NCBI GenBank assembly: GCA_034189725.1
Contig: JAXHUK010000119.1
Coordinates: 1-25,100, forward strand
From: JAXHUK01 sp034189725
GTDB lineage: Bacteria > Chloroflexota > Dehalococcoidia > SZUA-161
Direction: 5' to 3'
DNA: 25,100 nucleotides
A program made the position numbers and the translations under genes. Of the stretch, positions 1 through 6,749 are shown piece by piece. Within the stretch, counting starts at the first letter, position 1, and every line of letters begins with the position of its first letter. Below the pieces are notes generated by a model. It worked only from the letters and a program-made list of their open reading frames with translations. It was not told the origin of the DNA and ran no database searches.

Positions 1-2090
1 AGCGATCCCTGCAATTGACGCCAGCGGAAGGTGACAGCGACGTCGTACGCCAAGCAGGTTCTCTCCCAGATAATCTGACCATGCAAAAGATATACATCTA
101 CCTCGATCAACAGCCCAGTGATTCACACGTGCAGGATCTACAGAATTTAGGTATAACTCTACATCAAGATTCCTGGATACCGCCTGTAGGCAACCATCAC
201 GCAGGATTTCTCCAGGCAGACATGCCCCTGGATAAACTCAATGCATTAGCAAGTAAAGGCTATGTGACAAGGCTGGATACAGCAGAGCGGCAGTATCAAC
301 CACTGAACGACCTGGCAGCGATCGCGACCAATGCCGATGATGCCTGGGGCATGGGATATGACGGAAGCGGTGTGACCATAGCAGTTTTGGATTCTGGCCT
401 GGATGTCAACCACCCCGACATACCGACACCGGTTGGAAGCTGGGATTATGCCGAAGACGACGCTACCATCGGCAATACCGTAACCGGTCATGGCACTCAC
501 GTAGCCGGGATCTCACTGGGAAGAGGCACCCAGTCCGCGGGCGCAGCCGCGGAGTACACCGGAGTCGCTCCCAATGCAGACCTTGTCTTCCTCAAAATAG
601 GTCGAGATTCCACCGGGGGGGCACCCGACTATGTGATTATCAACGCCCTGAACGGCGCAGTGGATACCTATACTGCAGACATCATCAACATAAGCTACGG
701 CGGTTGGACCGACCACCACGATGGCTCATCAGCACTGGAACAGGCGGTCGATTACGCCTTCAGCCAGGGCGCGGCGGTCTTCTGCTCCGCGGGAAACGAG
801 GCTAACGACGACTGGCATTATTCGGATACCGTTGCTGCTGGAGTGACCACTGGCTACATCAGGGTCGATGTCAGCGGAGCCGGTGTCAACAATACTGCCC
901 TCGCCTTCAACTCCGTGTGGTTCGACGGGTTAGGCACGAACAACGACCTCGATCTCACATTCTATGACTCCACATATACCCCGATGACCGATGTTACAAC
1001 GTACGCCCAGATAGAAAGTCCCAGAGGCACCGAGCAGGTATACTCCAACTACAACTACTATCTTCCACCTGGAAATTCGTTTTACTACCTCAGGGTGACG
1101 AATAACTCGGCGACTGACCAGCTTTTCCACCTGTATTACGACGACTACTATAATGGAGCATACGCTGGCTCGGTAACCTTTCAAGACCCTGACCCCTTCT
1201 ACACGGTAGGTGCCCCTGCTACCGCTGACAATGCTATCGCCGTTGGCTCGTACACCACCAGAAACCAGTGGACAGATTATCAGGGAATCACCTGGCCATC
1301 CGGTGAAACCGTCGATGCTATATCCAGTTTCAGCAGTCTCGGCCCCAGGATCGACGAAGCGCCAAAGCCATCGGTGGTCGCTCCGGGCAGTGCCATCATC
1401 TCGGCAAGAGATCAGGATGTCTATACCTGGCCTGGCGCCTGGGATCCGATCATCATCGATAACGATGGCCTCAACCTCAATGGGTCGGGGCCCGCGGATT
1501 ACTTCGTGGGAGAGGGAACCAGCATGGCCTCACCCCACGCCGCTGGTGTCGCCGCCCTGGTGCTTGACGCACACCCCTGGATGCAAGGGGATCCCGCAAC
1601 CCTCAGAGATGCCCTGGAACAGACAGCAACTAATGGTGGTACACACGACTCTGTCAGCGGATATGGCCTCGTTGATGCATTTTCCACCATACTGCAATTC
1701 AATCTTCCCCCGATTGCCGACGCCGGCCCCGACCAAACGGTTTTCACATTGGCCCCTGAGGCTACAATGAGACAGGTCACCCTCGATGGCTCAGCTTCCT
1801 CCGATGCCGATGAAGATTCGCTCACCTATAGCTGGACATGGGAAGGTGGAACAGCCAGCGGAACAACACCATCAGCCCCATTTCCCATAGGCACTACCAC
1901 TGTTACCCTGATCGTCAACGATGGAAAAACCGATTCAGAGCCAGGCACTGTAGATATTACCGTGAAGGCGGGCACACTACCATCAGCAACCGTTCCCACT
2001 CTCTCACAATGGGGCATAATCGGGATGATAACAGCCTTGACAGGCTGCGTTGTTTGGACACTGAGGAGAAGAGTCAGTGCAGCGACATAA
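1..2090 (+). CDS. S8 (subtilisin-like) serine protease, 5' partial, with PKD domain and IPTL-CTERM-like tail
   Basis: Secreted or surface subtilase. The reading frame is open to the window edge; the first possible in-frame start is a TTG at 15. No signal peptide is visible, so the true start is probably upstream. Counting from the TTG, the triad is Asp126 (AVLDSG), His159 (GHGTHVAG) and Ser503 (GTSMASP), with the oxyanion Asn261 in SAGNE. The roughly 240 residues between Asn261 and Ser503 contain a beta-rich insert (about 280-395) that may be a prepeptidase-C-like domain. A PKD domain follows at about 565-651 (DGSASSD, TVTLIVNDG). The tail at 660-686 has VPTLSQWG, a hydrophobic stretch and an RRR cluster, which is the layout of IPTL-CTERM sorting signals. 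The protease call is firm; the sorting call rests on the motif alone. The partner sorting enzyme is not in the window. Confidence 0.93.
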   Translation, partial: RSLQLTPAEGDSDVVRQAGSLPDNLTMQKIYIYLDQQPSDSHVQDLQNLGITLHQDSWIPPVGNHHAGFLQADMPLDKLNALASKGYVTRLDTAERQYQPLNDLAAIATNADDAWGMGYDGSGVTIAVLDSGLDVNHPDIPTPVGSWDYAEDDATIGNTVTGHGTHVAGISLGRGTQSAGAAAEYTGVAPNADLVFLKIGRDSTGGAPDYVIINALNGAVDTYTADIINISYGGWTDHHDGSSALEQAVDYAFSQGAAVFCSAGNEANDDWHYSDTVAAGVTTGYIRVDVSGAGVNNTALAFNSVWFDGLGTNNDLDLTFYDSTYTPMTDVTTYAQIESPRGTEQVYSNYNYYLPPGNSFYYLRVTNNSATDQLFHLYYDDYYNGAYAGSVTFQDPDPFYTVGAPATADNAIAVGSYTTRNQWTDYQGITWPSGETVDAISSFSSLGPRIDEAPKPSVVAPGSAIISARDQDVYTWPGAWDPIIIDNDGLNLNGSGPADYFVGEGTSMASPHAAGVAALVLDAHPWMQGDPATLRDALEQTATNGGTHDSVSGYGLVDAFSTILQFNLPPIADAGPDQTVFTLAPEATMRQVTLDGSASSDADEDSLTYSWTWEGGTASGTTPSAPFPIGTTTVTLIVNDGKTDSEPGTVDITVKAGTLPSATVPTLSQWGIIGMITALTGCVVWTLRRRVSAAT

Positions 2091-2110
2091 CCCACCGCTG
2101 AAACACTGTA

Positions 2111-2130
2111 GACCAGGTCAGACCAGGTCA
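2111..2130. repeat. Tandem 10-bp repeat, GACCAGGTCA x2
   Basis: Two perfect head-to-tail copies of GACCAGGTCA lie just after the protease stop codon. The sequence continues TGCC, so the second copy gives GGTCATGC, an octamer also present near 5114 and 6681. No function is evident. Confidence 0.6.
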
Positions 2131-2279
2131 TGCCAGATATAACCTGGCGAGGGATAGTTCATCCGGCGAATTCCTCAACCTCTCCGGGGACAGGAAACGG
2201 CACATAGTTTCCATACATCTGTCTCCCTCTGCCGAAAATAGAGGCCGTCACAATCCACCGGAGGCATAGTTGACACGTG

Positions 2280-2288
2280 TGCTATAAT
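2280..2288 (+). promoter_or_regulatory. Extended -10 promoter for the parA cassette
   Basis: TGCTATAAT is a perfect extended -10 (TGn plus TATAAT). A TTGACA at 2270-2275 is only 7 bases upstream and cannot be its -35, so this would be an extended -10 promoter. The predicted transcription start near 2295 lies just before the palindrome at 2306-2344. Confidence 0.6.
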
Positions 2289-2305
2289 ATCAACTGGTAA
2301 AACAT

Positions 2306-2344
2306 TATACCAGTACACCATCATTGGGCTGGTGTACTGGTATA
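2306..2344. promoter_or_regulatory. Palindromic operator / candidate centromere upstream of parA
   Basis: A perfect inverted repeat with 15-bp arms (TATACCAGTACACCA and its complement) around a 9-base spacer. It lies between the extended -10 and the parA ribosome site (GAGGTGG at about 2352). The position suits an autoregulatory operator, and such sites often double as the partition site in ParA/RHH systems. In RNA it would form a hairpin ending about 7 bases before the ribosome site, so translational control is also possible. Confidence 0.6.
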
Positions 2345-2362
2345 TCAACGTGAGGTGGTCAG

Positions 2363-3133
2363 ATGGCAAGAATAATCGCTATCGCTAACCAGAAGGGTGG
2401 TGTGGGAAAAACTACCACCACCATCTCCCTTGGCGCCGCGCTCAGCGAGCTCGGGGCTCGTGTCCTGCTGGTAGACATGGACTCACAGGGGACCCTTTCC
2501 GTAGCGCTGGGCGTGGACGGTTTCCAGCGAACCGTATATGACGTCCTCCGTGACACAGAACTGGAAATAGAGGATGTCATTATCCCCACAGACGCCAACT
2601 GCGACCTGGTCCCCAGCAATATCCATCTCGCTGGTGCCGAGGTAGAGCTGCTCAATGAGCCCGGCAGGGAGTTCATCCTCAAAAGCAAGCTGTCCCCGGT
2701 CGAGAAGCGCTATGACTACATCCTTCTCGACTGCCCGCCATCCCTGGGTGTATTGACCCTCAACGCATTCACCGCTGCCAACGAGATACTGATTCCTGTT
2801 CAGTCGCACTATCTCGCTTTTCGCGGTATGCTCCTATTGCTCAATACTATCACCAAGGTCAAGGACCGTCTGAACCCCAGCCTGGAGATCACGGGCATTC
2901 TACCCACATTCTATGATAGACGTACTCGTCACTCCCAGGAGGTGGGAGAGCAGCTACGAGAGCACTACGGGGAGAAGGTGATCGACATTCCTATTCCCGC
3001 CACCATTAAGTTCGCCGATACCACTACCGCGGGCGAATCCATCCTCACCTTCAGCAGTTCCTCACCCGCTGCCGCCGCCTATCGCAAGCTAGCAAGAGAG
3101 GTACATAATGGCAAAACGAATAAGCGTCGGTAA
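2363..3133 (+). CDS. parA: ParA/Soj family partition ATPase
   Basis: A 256-residue ParA-type P-loop ATPase that drives DNA segregation by ATP-dependent, non-specific DNA binding. Visible motifs are the deviant Walker A KGGVGKTT (Lys11, Lys16), Walker A' VDMDSQG (Asp38, Asp40) and Walker B LLDCPPS (Asp123). There is no N-terminal HTH extension, so it resembles the short Soj/type Ib form. The ATG at 2363 follows GAGGTGG with good spacing. It overlaps the next gene by 26 bases, implying co-translation. The partner is a small RHH-like protein instead of a full-length ParB, which is more typical of plasmid-type cassettes than of a chromosomal parAB. It could serve chromosome segregation, an integrated element, or positioning of another cargo; the sequence does not decide. 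Confidence 0.92.
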   Translation: MARIIAIANQKGGVGKTTTTISLGAALSELGARVLLVDMDSQGTLSVALGVDGFQRTVYDVLRDTELEIEDVIIPTDANCDLVPSNIHLAGAEVELLNEPGREFILKSKLSPVEKRYDYILLDCPPSLGVLTLNAFTAANEILIPVQSHYLAFRGMLLLLNTITKVKDRLNPSLEITGILPTFYDRRTRHSQEVGEQLREHYGEKVIDIPIPATIKFADTTTAGESILTFSSSSPAAAAYRKLAREVHNGKTNKRR

Positions 3134-3437
3134 ACGCCTTTCCGACGATATGACAGCGAAAAAAGGGATAGATGCCCTCTTTAGCACTACACCAGTACAC
3201 CAGCCTACTGTTACACCAGAAGAAACCAAACGCTTTGAAAAGGGCACGTTCTACTTCAACCCCGAAGACCTGGCCCAATTGGAACGAGTATGGCTCCAGC
3301 TCATGGGAAAGGGAATCAAGTGTAATAAATCGGAGATCGTAAGTATCCTGGTGAGCGCAGGGTTGACGGAGTACGAGAGCGATCCCTCAACCAGTGTCCT
3401 TACCCGGAGATTGAGCGGACAGCGCCGGCGCAGTTGA
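3108..3437 (+). CDS. Small ribbon-helix-helix-like protein, probable ParA partner / centromere binder
   Basis: 109 residues, in a different frame from parA and overlapping it by 26 bases. The N-terminal ~40 residues are basic and look disordered (MAKRISVGKRLSDD, then ALFSTTPVHQPTV). Residues about 46-90 could form a short strand (GTFYFN), a helix (PEDLAQLERVWLQLM) and a second helix starting NKSEIVSILV, which matches a ribbon-helix-helix fold of the ParG/CopG type. The tail is Arg-rich (LSGQRRRS). A disordered N-terminus before an RHH is typical of ParG-like proteins, where the tail stimulates ParA ATPase. The RHH assignment comes from reading the pattern and was not searched. Its likely target is the palindrome at 2306-2344; one half-site recurs in its own coding sequence. 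Confidence 0.75.
   Translation: MAKRISVGKRLSDDMTAKKGIDALFSTTPVHQPTVTPEETKRFEKGTFYFNPEDLAQLERVWLQLMGKGIKCNKSEIVSILVSAGLTEYESDPSTSVLTRRLSGQRRRS
3191..3202 (+). promoter_or_regulatory. Third copy of the parA palindrome half-site, inside the RHH gene
   Basis: ACCAGTACACCA here is identical to 12 bases of the left arm at 2309-2320. It lies in the low-complexity N-terminal coding part of the RHH gene, where sequence constraint is low. It may be an additional binding site; chance or shared codons are the alternative. Confidence 0.4.
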
Positions 3438-3533
3438 ACAGCAGCAGTTTCCAGTATTCGACTTCAGGAGCAATCGAATACTGTCATAGAAGCGCAGCGC
3501 TTAGCTTATAACAAGTACAGCGTTCACTACTTC

Positions 3534-3559
3534 GAGCCCCCGAATTTATTCGGGGGCTC
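3534..3559. terminator. Intergenic hairpin between convergent genes
   Basis: Perfect 11-bp stem (GAGCCCCCGAA with its complement) and a TTTA loop, in the 236-base gap between the ParA/RHH cassette (+) and the DUF2851 gene (-). GC-rich and stable, but no T-run follows on either strand, so it is a probable bidirectional stop or RNA-end stabiliser and not a textbook intrinsic terminator. Confidence 0.6.
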
Positions 3560-3673
3560 ATCACGTCGGTCATTGACTATAACAGCAGGTCTTACCAGAA
3601 GACCGTAAATCGAGGCCACGGCCATTCAACCAGCAAACCATCAAACGATCAACCATCCCGGTGCCCTCTGCGG

Positions 3674-4972
3674 CTAACCACTGATTCCAGGCAATAGCCC
3701 GGCTATCGGGCAGGCAGTGCACCAACGTTGACGGCAATAAGTCTTATCCAAATGGAGCAAACCCTGCTGACGCCGTGCCGAATTCACCAGGCCGGGATCA
3801 CAGGTGCCCGACAGCAGACTCGCCGCCTCACGCGTGATCTCATTCTCCCCCGCCCTGGGATACCCTCTGTAGAGCGCCTCCACGTGTTCCGCCAGTCCTC
3901 TCTCCAGATTGGCCTCAGCCCAGGCGAAGACGAAGGGCAAAACAATGTTGACCACGATCTCCCGCGCTCTCCCCCGCCCAATGTAAGTGCTTTTACTATT
4001 GGAACGCTCCTCCTGATGGGCAACCATAAATCCGGTCTCACTCCGTCCTACCCCAGGTTCATCTTCTTGTATCAGGCTGATAATCCCCTCCACCAGCCCG
4101 CATTCGATAAATCGAGCCAGCAGATGGGCAGCACCAATAAGACGACGGGCGGGATGGTTCTCAGGGCGTACTCGGAACAGGTGCCACCACGAAGCGTTCA
4201 TTTCCACCCCATATCCCATACGGTGCCACAGTCGTTCCAGGTCATCGCTGCCCTCCCGGGGCAACAACCCTGCCGTACCCAGGAACAGCGCCTTGAGGAG
4301 TATGACCTGTTCCTGACGGGATTTCCCACGGCAGTAGGCCTCTACAGCAGACAGAGGCAAACGCTGCGCTAATTCCTCGAACGCTTCCTTATTCTTGGTA
4401 TAACCCAAGGCCCTCAGTATGCCCTGATACAGCACCTGCGAAGGAGGCTCATAATCCATCATTCGCGCAAAAGAGGCTGCCTTTAGCTGAAAACGCTCCT
4501 CACCCAACGCATCCAACAGCCCGCCGATATCACGTTCACTGAGCGTCTGCCCGGTACCATAGCAGGATTCAGCTCGTACCATCGGTAGAGAGAGCCACAT
4601 TCCGATCTCATCCAGCGAGACCTTGAGACAATCACGAATATTCAATGTGGGAACCTCTTTGCCATTCTGCAGTACTACCGGCTCATATCCATCCCAAACG
4701 ACGTGCAGAACAACATCGTTGTAGTGGACGTCACGATGATGCCCATGAGTTTTCCAGTCCCTGGCCCTCAAGTGAAGCTCAATATCACCATTCAACGGCT
4801 CTCCACCGGAAAACGAAATGACTGCTCCCGTGAAATCGGGGCCTCTGTCCCTGTTTCGCCTCCCCGCATAGAGCACACGTACATCATCAGCAGAATTCGC
4901 AACCAGGTTTTCGCCCATCAGTAACTGCCGCTCCCATATCTGGACGAGGGTCAGTTCATTCAGTTTAATCAT
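3674..4972 (-). CDS. DUF2851 family protein
   Basis: A 432-residue protein of unknown function, typical of Chloroflexota and Bacteroidota. The conserved N-terminal core is clear: GPDFTGAVI, then GDIELHLRARDW, HGHHRDVHYNDV and LHVVWDG (residues about 43-95). The spaced His, Asp and Glu residues there hint at a metal or nuclease-like site, but that is inference. The C-terminus ends in a Cys cluster, C413-x4-C418-x2-C421, seen in this family. The start is the ATG at 4972, with only a weak GTGAA-like ribosome site. It faces the ParA/RHH cassette and shares the hairpin at 3534-3559. The family call is strong; the biochemical role is unknown. Confidence 0.88.
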   Translation of the reverse strand: MIKLNELTLVQIWERQLLMGENLVANSADDVRVLYAGRRNRDRGPDFTGAVISFSGGEPLNGDIELHLRARDWKTHGHHRDVHYNDVVLHVVWDGYEPVVLQNGKEVPTLNIRDCLKVSLDEIGMWLSLPMVRAESCYGTGQTLSERDIGGLLDALGEERFQLKAASFARMMDYEPPSQVLYQGILRALGYTKNKEAFEELAQRLPLSAVEAYCRGKSRQEQVILLKALFLGTAGLLPREGSDDLERLWHRMGYGVEMNASWWHLFRVRPENHPARRLIGAAHLLARFIECGLVEGIISLIQEDEPGVGRSETGFMVAHQEERSNSKSTYIGRGRAREIVVNIVLPFVFAWAEANLERGLAEHVEALYRGYPRAGENEITREAASLLSGTCDPGLVNSARRQQGLLHLDKTYCRQRWCTACPIAGLLPGISG

Positions 4973-5100
4973 TTCACATATTGCGCTTACCTTAATGATA
5001 AAAAAAGCGCACCGCGCTCAGAACACCAAGAACAGGCCCTGCGCCATCCTCGCCACACCCCTGACCCCATGGTGCCAGGCCATGGAAACAGTCCCTGCAT

Positions 5101-5118
5101 ATGACCACACCTGGTCAT
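5101..5118. repeat. Small inverted repeat, ATGACCA / TGGTCAT
   Basis: Perfect 7-bp arms around CACC in the 174-base gap between the DUF2851 start and the XRE stop. It overlaps a 14-bp sequence, CACCTGGTCATGCA (5108-5121), repeated at 6675-6688. No gene is convincing in this gap. Confidence 0.5.
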
Positions 5119-5121
5119 GCA
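5108..5121 (+). repeat. 14-bp direct repeat, left copy, flanking the XRE/DUF5343 locus
   Basis: CACCTGGTCATGCA, identical to 6675-6688. The two copies bracket the XRE and DUF5343-like genes. About one 14-mer match is expected by chance in 25 kb, so only the placement makes it notable. Confidence 0.45.
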
Positions 5122-5146
5122 GTGTTACCGGGACCACGTTGACCGC

Positions 5147-5401
5147 CTACTCCTCCGATGAAAAAGGTGGCTTGGGTGCTCTCTTCGGCCGGTATCTGAA
5201 ATTGGAGCGTTCAGCTACAATATTGAGCAGGGTACTCGAGGTACCGCGAGGCCGATAATACCCATTCTCCCAATCACTGATCGTCTGCTGCCGTGTACCC
5301 AGATCATCCGCCATTTCCTGCTGGGTTTTTTTCAGATGCGACCTCAGGGACTTAATGCGCTCGCTGTCCCACTGTATTGTTTTTTTCTTCCTCGGCGTCA
5401 T
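5147..5401 (-). CDS. XRE/Cro-family HTH transcriptional regulator
   Basis: 84 residues when started at the ATG at 5401. The frame can extend to 5446, but the nearer ATG has an AGGA ribosome site 8-10 bases upstream, and the promoter at 5438-5466 would put the longer start before transcription begins. Residues about 11-65 form an HTH_3 domain: ERIKSLRSHLKKTQQEMADDLG, with recognition helix RQQTISDWENG. A short basic tail (RYRPKRAPK) follows. It is a small DNA-binding repressor-like protein with no effector domain. The next gene, 5892, is divergent. Inverted AGGATA/TATCCT repeats around its own promoter suggest autoregulation, which is inferred. Confidence 0.88.
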   Translation of the reverse strand: MTPRKKKTIQWDSERIKSLRSHLKKTQQEMADDLGTRQQTISDWENGYYRPRGTSSTLLNIVAERSNFRYRPKRAPKPPFSSEE

Positions 5402-5405
5402 ATCT

Positions 5406-5480
5406 GCATATCCTATATAGTGTACCTGGCAATAATTATGATACACCTTTCAGGATATGCTGTCAATATGATGGTATCCT
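5406..5480. promoter_or_regulatory. AGGATA/TATCCT inverted repeats over the XRE promoter
   Basis: GCATATCCT at 5406-5414 is the exact complement of AGGATATGC at 5452-5460, and TATCCT recurs at 5475-5480. The three half-sites bracket the -10 and -35 of the XRE promoter, a layout expected for autorepression. Binding is inferred. Confidence 0.45.
5438..5466 (-). promoter_or_regulatory. Sigma-70-type promoter for the XRE gene
   Basis: On the minus strand, -35 TTGACA (5461-5466), a 17-base spacer and -10 TATCAT (5438-5443). Transcription would start near 5431, giving a leader of about 30 bases before the ATG at 5401. One mismatch from full consensus. Confidence 0.7.
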
Positions 5481-5628
5481 TTTTCAGGTAAACCAGTTTT
5501 GCTTGCTTACTTTCTACCGTGTAACAGAGATAATACGTACTACATGTTATCGTGTACCCTGGGCAGTAGACCTGTACACTGTAACGTATATCATACCTCT
5601 GCTCATTTGCCTTAAAAAAGGGGCATTC

Positions 5629-5666
5629 CCGTATAGTCCGCCATGTAAAACTGGCGGACTATACGG
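5629..5666. repeat. Perfect hairpin with 15-bp arms
   Basis: CCGTATAGTCCGCCA (5629-5643), an 8-base loop, then the exact complement (5652-5666). Each arm contains the ATAGTCCGC motif found elsewhere in this intergenic region. A T-run exists on the minus strand (from AAAAAA at about 5614) but is roughly 9 bases from the stem, too far for a standard terminator. It fits better as a paired protein-binding site. Confidence 0.7.
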
Positions 5667-5881
5667 TTGTCGGGTGTCCGTGTGCTCGAATTTCCAAAAT
5701 TTTGTGAGGACTGCGGACTGTCCGCACAAAATAGTCCGCTATTCCCAACGCCGCTCACGCCTGCTCACCACCAAGTCTGCGGGGAAAATCGCTTGTAACC
5801 ACGGACTATTGACAGTTCCCCTCAATTGTGATATAATTTTGCAAAAGGACTGAGTAGTACAGTCCCTGTAAAGTGAGTCCG
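5633..5881. promoter_or_regulatory. Array of ATAGTCCGC / GCGGACTAT motifs
   Basis: Exact 9-mers occur at 5633-5641, 5654-5662 (reverse) and 5731-5739. Near matches occur at 5712-5726 (a TGCGGAC-T-GTCCGCA palindrome), 5801-5809 (one mismatch, touching the -35 at 5809) and 5876-5881. The sites sit upstream of, on and downstream of the consensus promoter, as expected for a repressor operator array or iteron-like cluster. Confidence 0.6.
5809..5837 (+). promoter_or_regulatory. Perfect-consensus sigma-70 promoter for the DUF5343-like gene
   Basis: TTGACA (5809-5814), a spacer of exactly 17 bases, TATAAT (5832-5837). Both hexamers and the spacer match consensus. The start would be near 5844, inside a GGACTG/CAGTCC inverted repeat (5847-5865). 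Such a strong promoter normally needs repression. Confidence 0.85.
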
Positions 5882-5891
5882 TAGGAACAAG

Positions 5892-6578
5892 ATGATGTCT
5901 ACCAGAAATCGCCGGCTTGAACAACGGGAACTTATCCCTCCCTATGGCCCGACAAGTGGCACTATACAAGCCCTGCAGTTGCTAGGGAGGACAACGCCGC
6001 CACGAATCGATAGCCATTTTTTGCGCGTCAACAATATCGCCCCGGCAAATGAGTATAAGGTTGTCGGTGCGCTGCGGTTTTTGGGGCTCATTGACGACGA
6101 CGATAAACCCACAGAGAGTTGTCGCCTGCTCAAAACCAGGGGGGCGACGTATACGCTCGCGCTTCAAGACATCGTGATTAACGCCTACGCAGGTATACTC
6201 CACAATTCCAATTACAAAGAGATAACCAAAGAGAACATCTACAACTATTTCGTTACCCAGCATGGAATGGGAGCCGAGATGGCGACCAAAGCCACCAGAT
6301 TCCTGATAAAGCTTTGCCAGCTCGCCAAGCTCGACGTCACCGCCGATACACCACAGCCACCTGCTCCCAGTAAGAAGAAACATCGTTCACGGCAAACCAT
6401 CCCTGCCCAGCAACAACCTGAGGCAGTGCTTCGAGACGGCAGTCTTGTAGACCTTTCTGCATTTCCGCTGGTACTGGCCCTTACCCGTGAAACAGCGAGC
6501 ATGGATGTCAATGAGTTAACCGACCTCATACGTAAAACAAGGACCGCCCTCGAGCAGTCCCTTGTTGGCACACATTGA
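5892..6578 (+). CDS. DUF5343-like protein
   Basis: 228 residues starting ATGATG; AGGA at 5883 suits either ATG (5892 or 5895). The N-terminal ~145 residues resemble DUF5343: a Pro-containing start (LIPPYGPTSGTI), a winged-helix-like middle (YKVVGALRFLGLID, then PTESCRLLKTRG) and a helical segment (YTLALQDIVINAYAGIL). A Pro/Lys-rich linker at about 154-175 leads to a C-terminal helical piece (MDVNELTDLIRKTRTALEQ). The winged-helix pattern suggests DNA binding, but no function is established. Strongly driven by the consensus promoter upstream and likely controlled by the adjacent operator array and/or the divergent XRE protein. The family name is from memory and was not searched. Confidence 0.75.
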   Translation: MMSTRNRRLEQRELIPPYGPTSGTIQALQLLGRTTPPRIDSHFLRVNNIAPANEYKVVGALRFLGLIDDDDKPTESCRLLKTRGATYTLALQDIVINAYAGILHNSNYKEITKENIYNYFVTQHGMGAEMATKATRFLIKLCQLAKLDVTADTPQPPAPSKKKHRSRQTIPAQQQPEAVLRDGSLVDLSAFPLVLALTRETASMDVNELTDLIRKTRTALEQSLVGTH

Positions 6579-6608
6579 TTGTGTTCCATTCCCCATGTAT
6601 GCTACAAT
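6579..6608 (+). promoter_or_regulatory. Probable promoter for dprA
   Basis: Extended -10 TGCTACAAT (6600-6608) with a weak -35 TTGTGT (6579-6584), spacer 18. It would give a leader of about 135 bases. AACTCGAA (6634-6641) is complementary to TTCGAGTT (6731-6738), just before the AGGA ribosome site, so the leader could fold over the start region. Confidence 0.45.
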
Positions 6609-6674
6609 GTCCCACAACGTGGACAACTACCAGAACTCGAAAGTCCTCGATAACTAGCGGGCATGTCTCAATTC

Positions 6675-6688
6675 CACCTGGTCATGCA
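6675..6688 (+). repeat. 14-bp direct repeat, right copy
   Basis: CACCTGGTCATGCA, identical to 5108-5121. It lies in the dprA leader, on the far side of the DUF5343-like gene. Confidence 0.45.
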
Positions 6689-6749
6689 TCAGTAGCACAC
6701 TTCTGGAAATCGGTAGTCGTGGTTTACTAGTTCGAGTTGTAGGACCGAG

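Larger units (their letters stand above)
5402..5891. other. 490-base regulatory intergenic region between divergent XRE and DUF5343-like genes
   Basis: No reading frame here looks real. The region contains a minus-strand promoter (5438-5466), a plus-strand consensus promoter (5809-5837), a 15-bp-arm hairpin (5629-5666), at least six TAGTCCGC-type sites (5633-5881) and a looser pair of TGTAAC-AT-rich stretches near 5521 and 5580. It is AT-rich compared with its neighbours. Confidence 0.7.

Noticed and set aside
2270..2288. TTGACA followed by TATAAT read as a standard promoter
   Set aside because: The spacer is only 7 bases. The TATAAT is kept as an extended -10 instead.
3728..4372. Long plus-strand frame inside the DUF2851 gene
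   Set aside because: Antisense shadow: the minus-strand frame has clear family motifs, this one has none.
4995..5258. Plus-strand 87-codon frame
   Set aside because: It overlaps the XRE gene antisense, has no ribosome site and gives no recognisable protein; the DNA there is dominated by inverted repeats.
5610..5666. Hairpin plus A-run read as a minus-strand intrinsic terminator
   Set aside because: The T-run on that strand begins about 9 bases after the stem, and no minus-strand gene ends there.
5377..5853. Plus-strand 158-codon frame across the XRE/DUF5343 spacer
   Set aside because: It runs through promoters and hairpins, is rich in Cys/Tyr from AT-rich repeats, and has no domain pattern.
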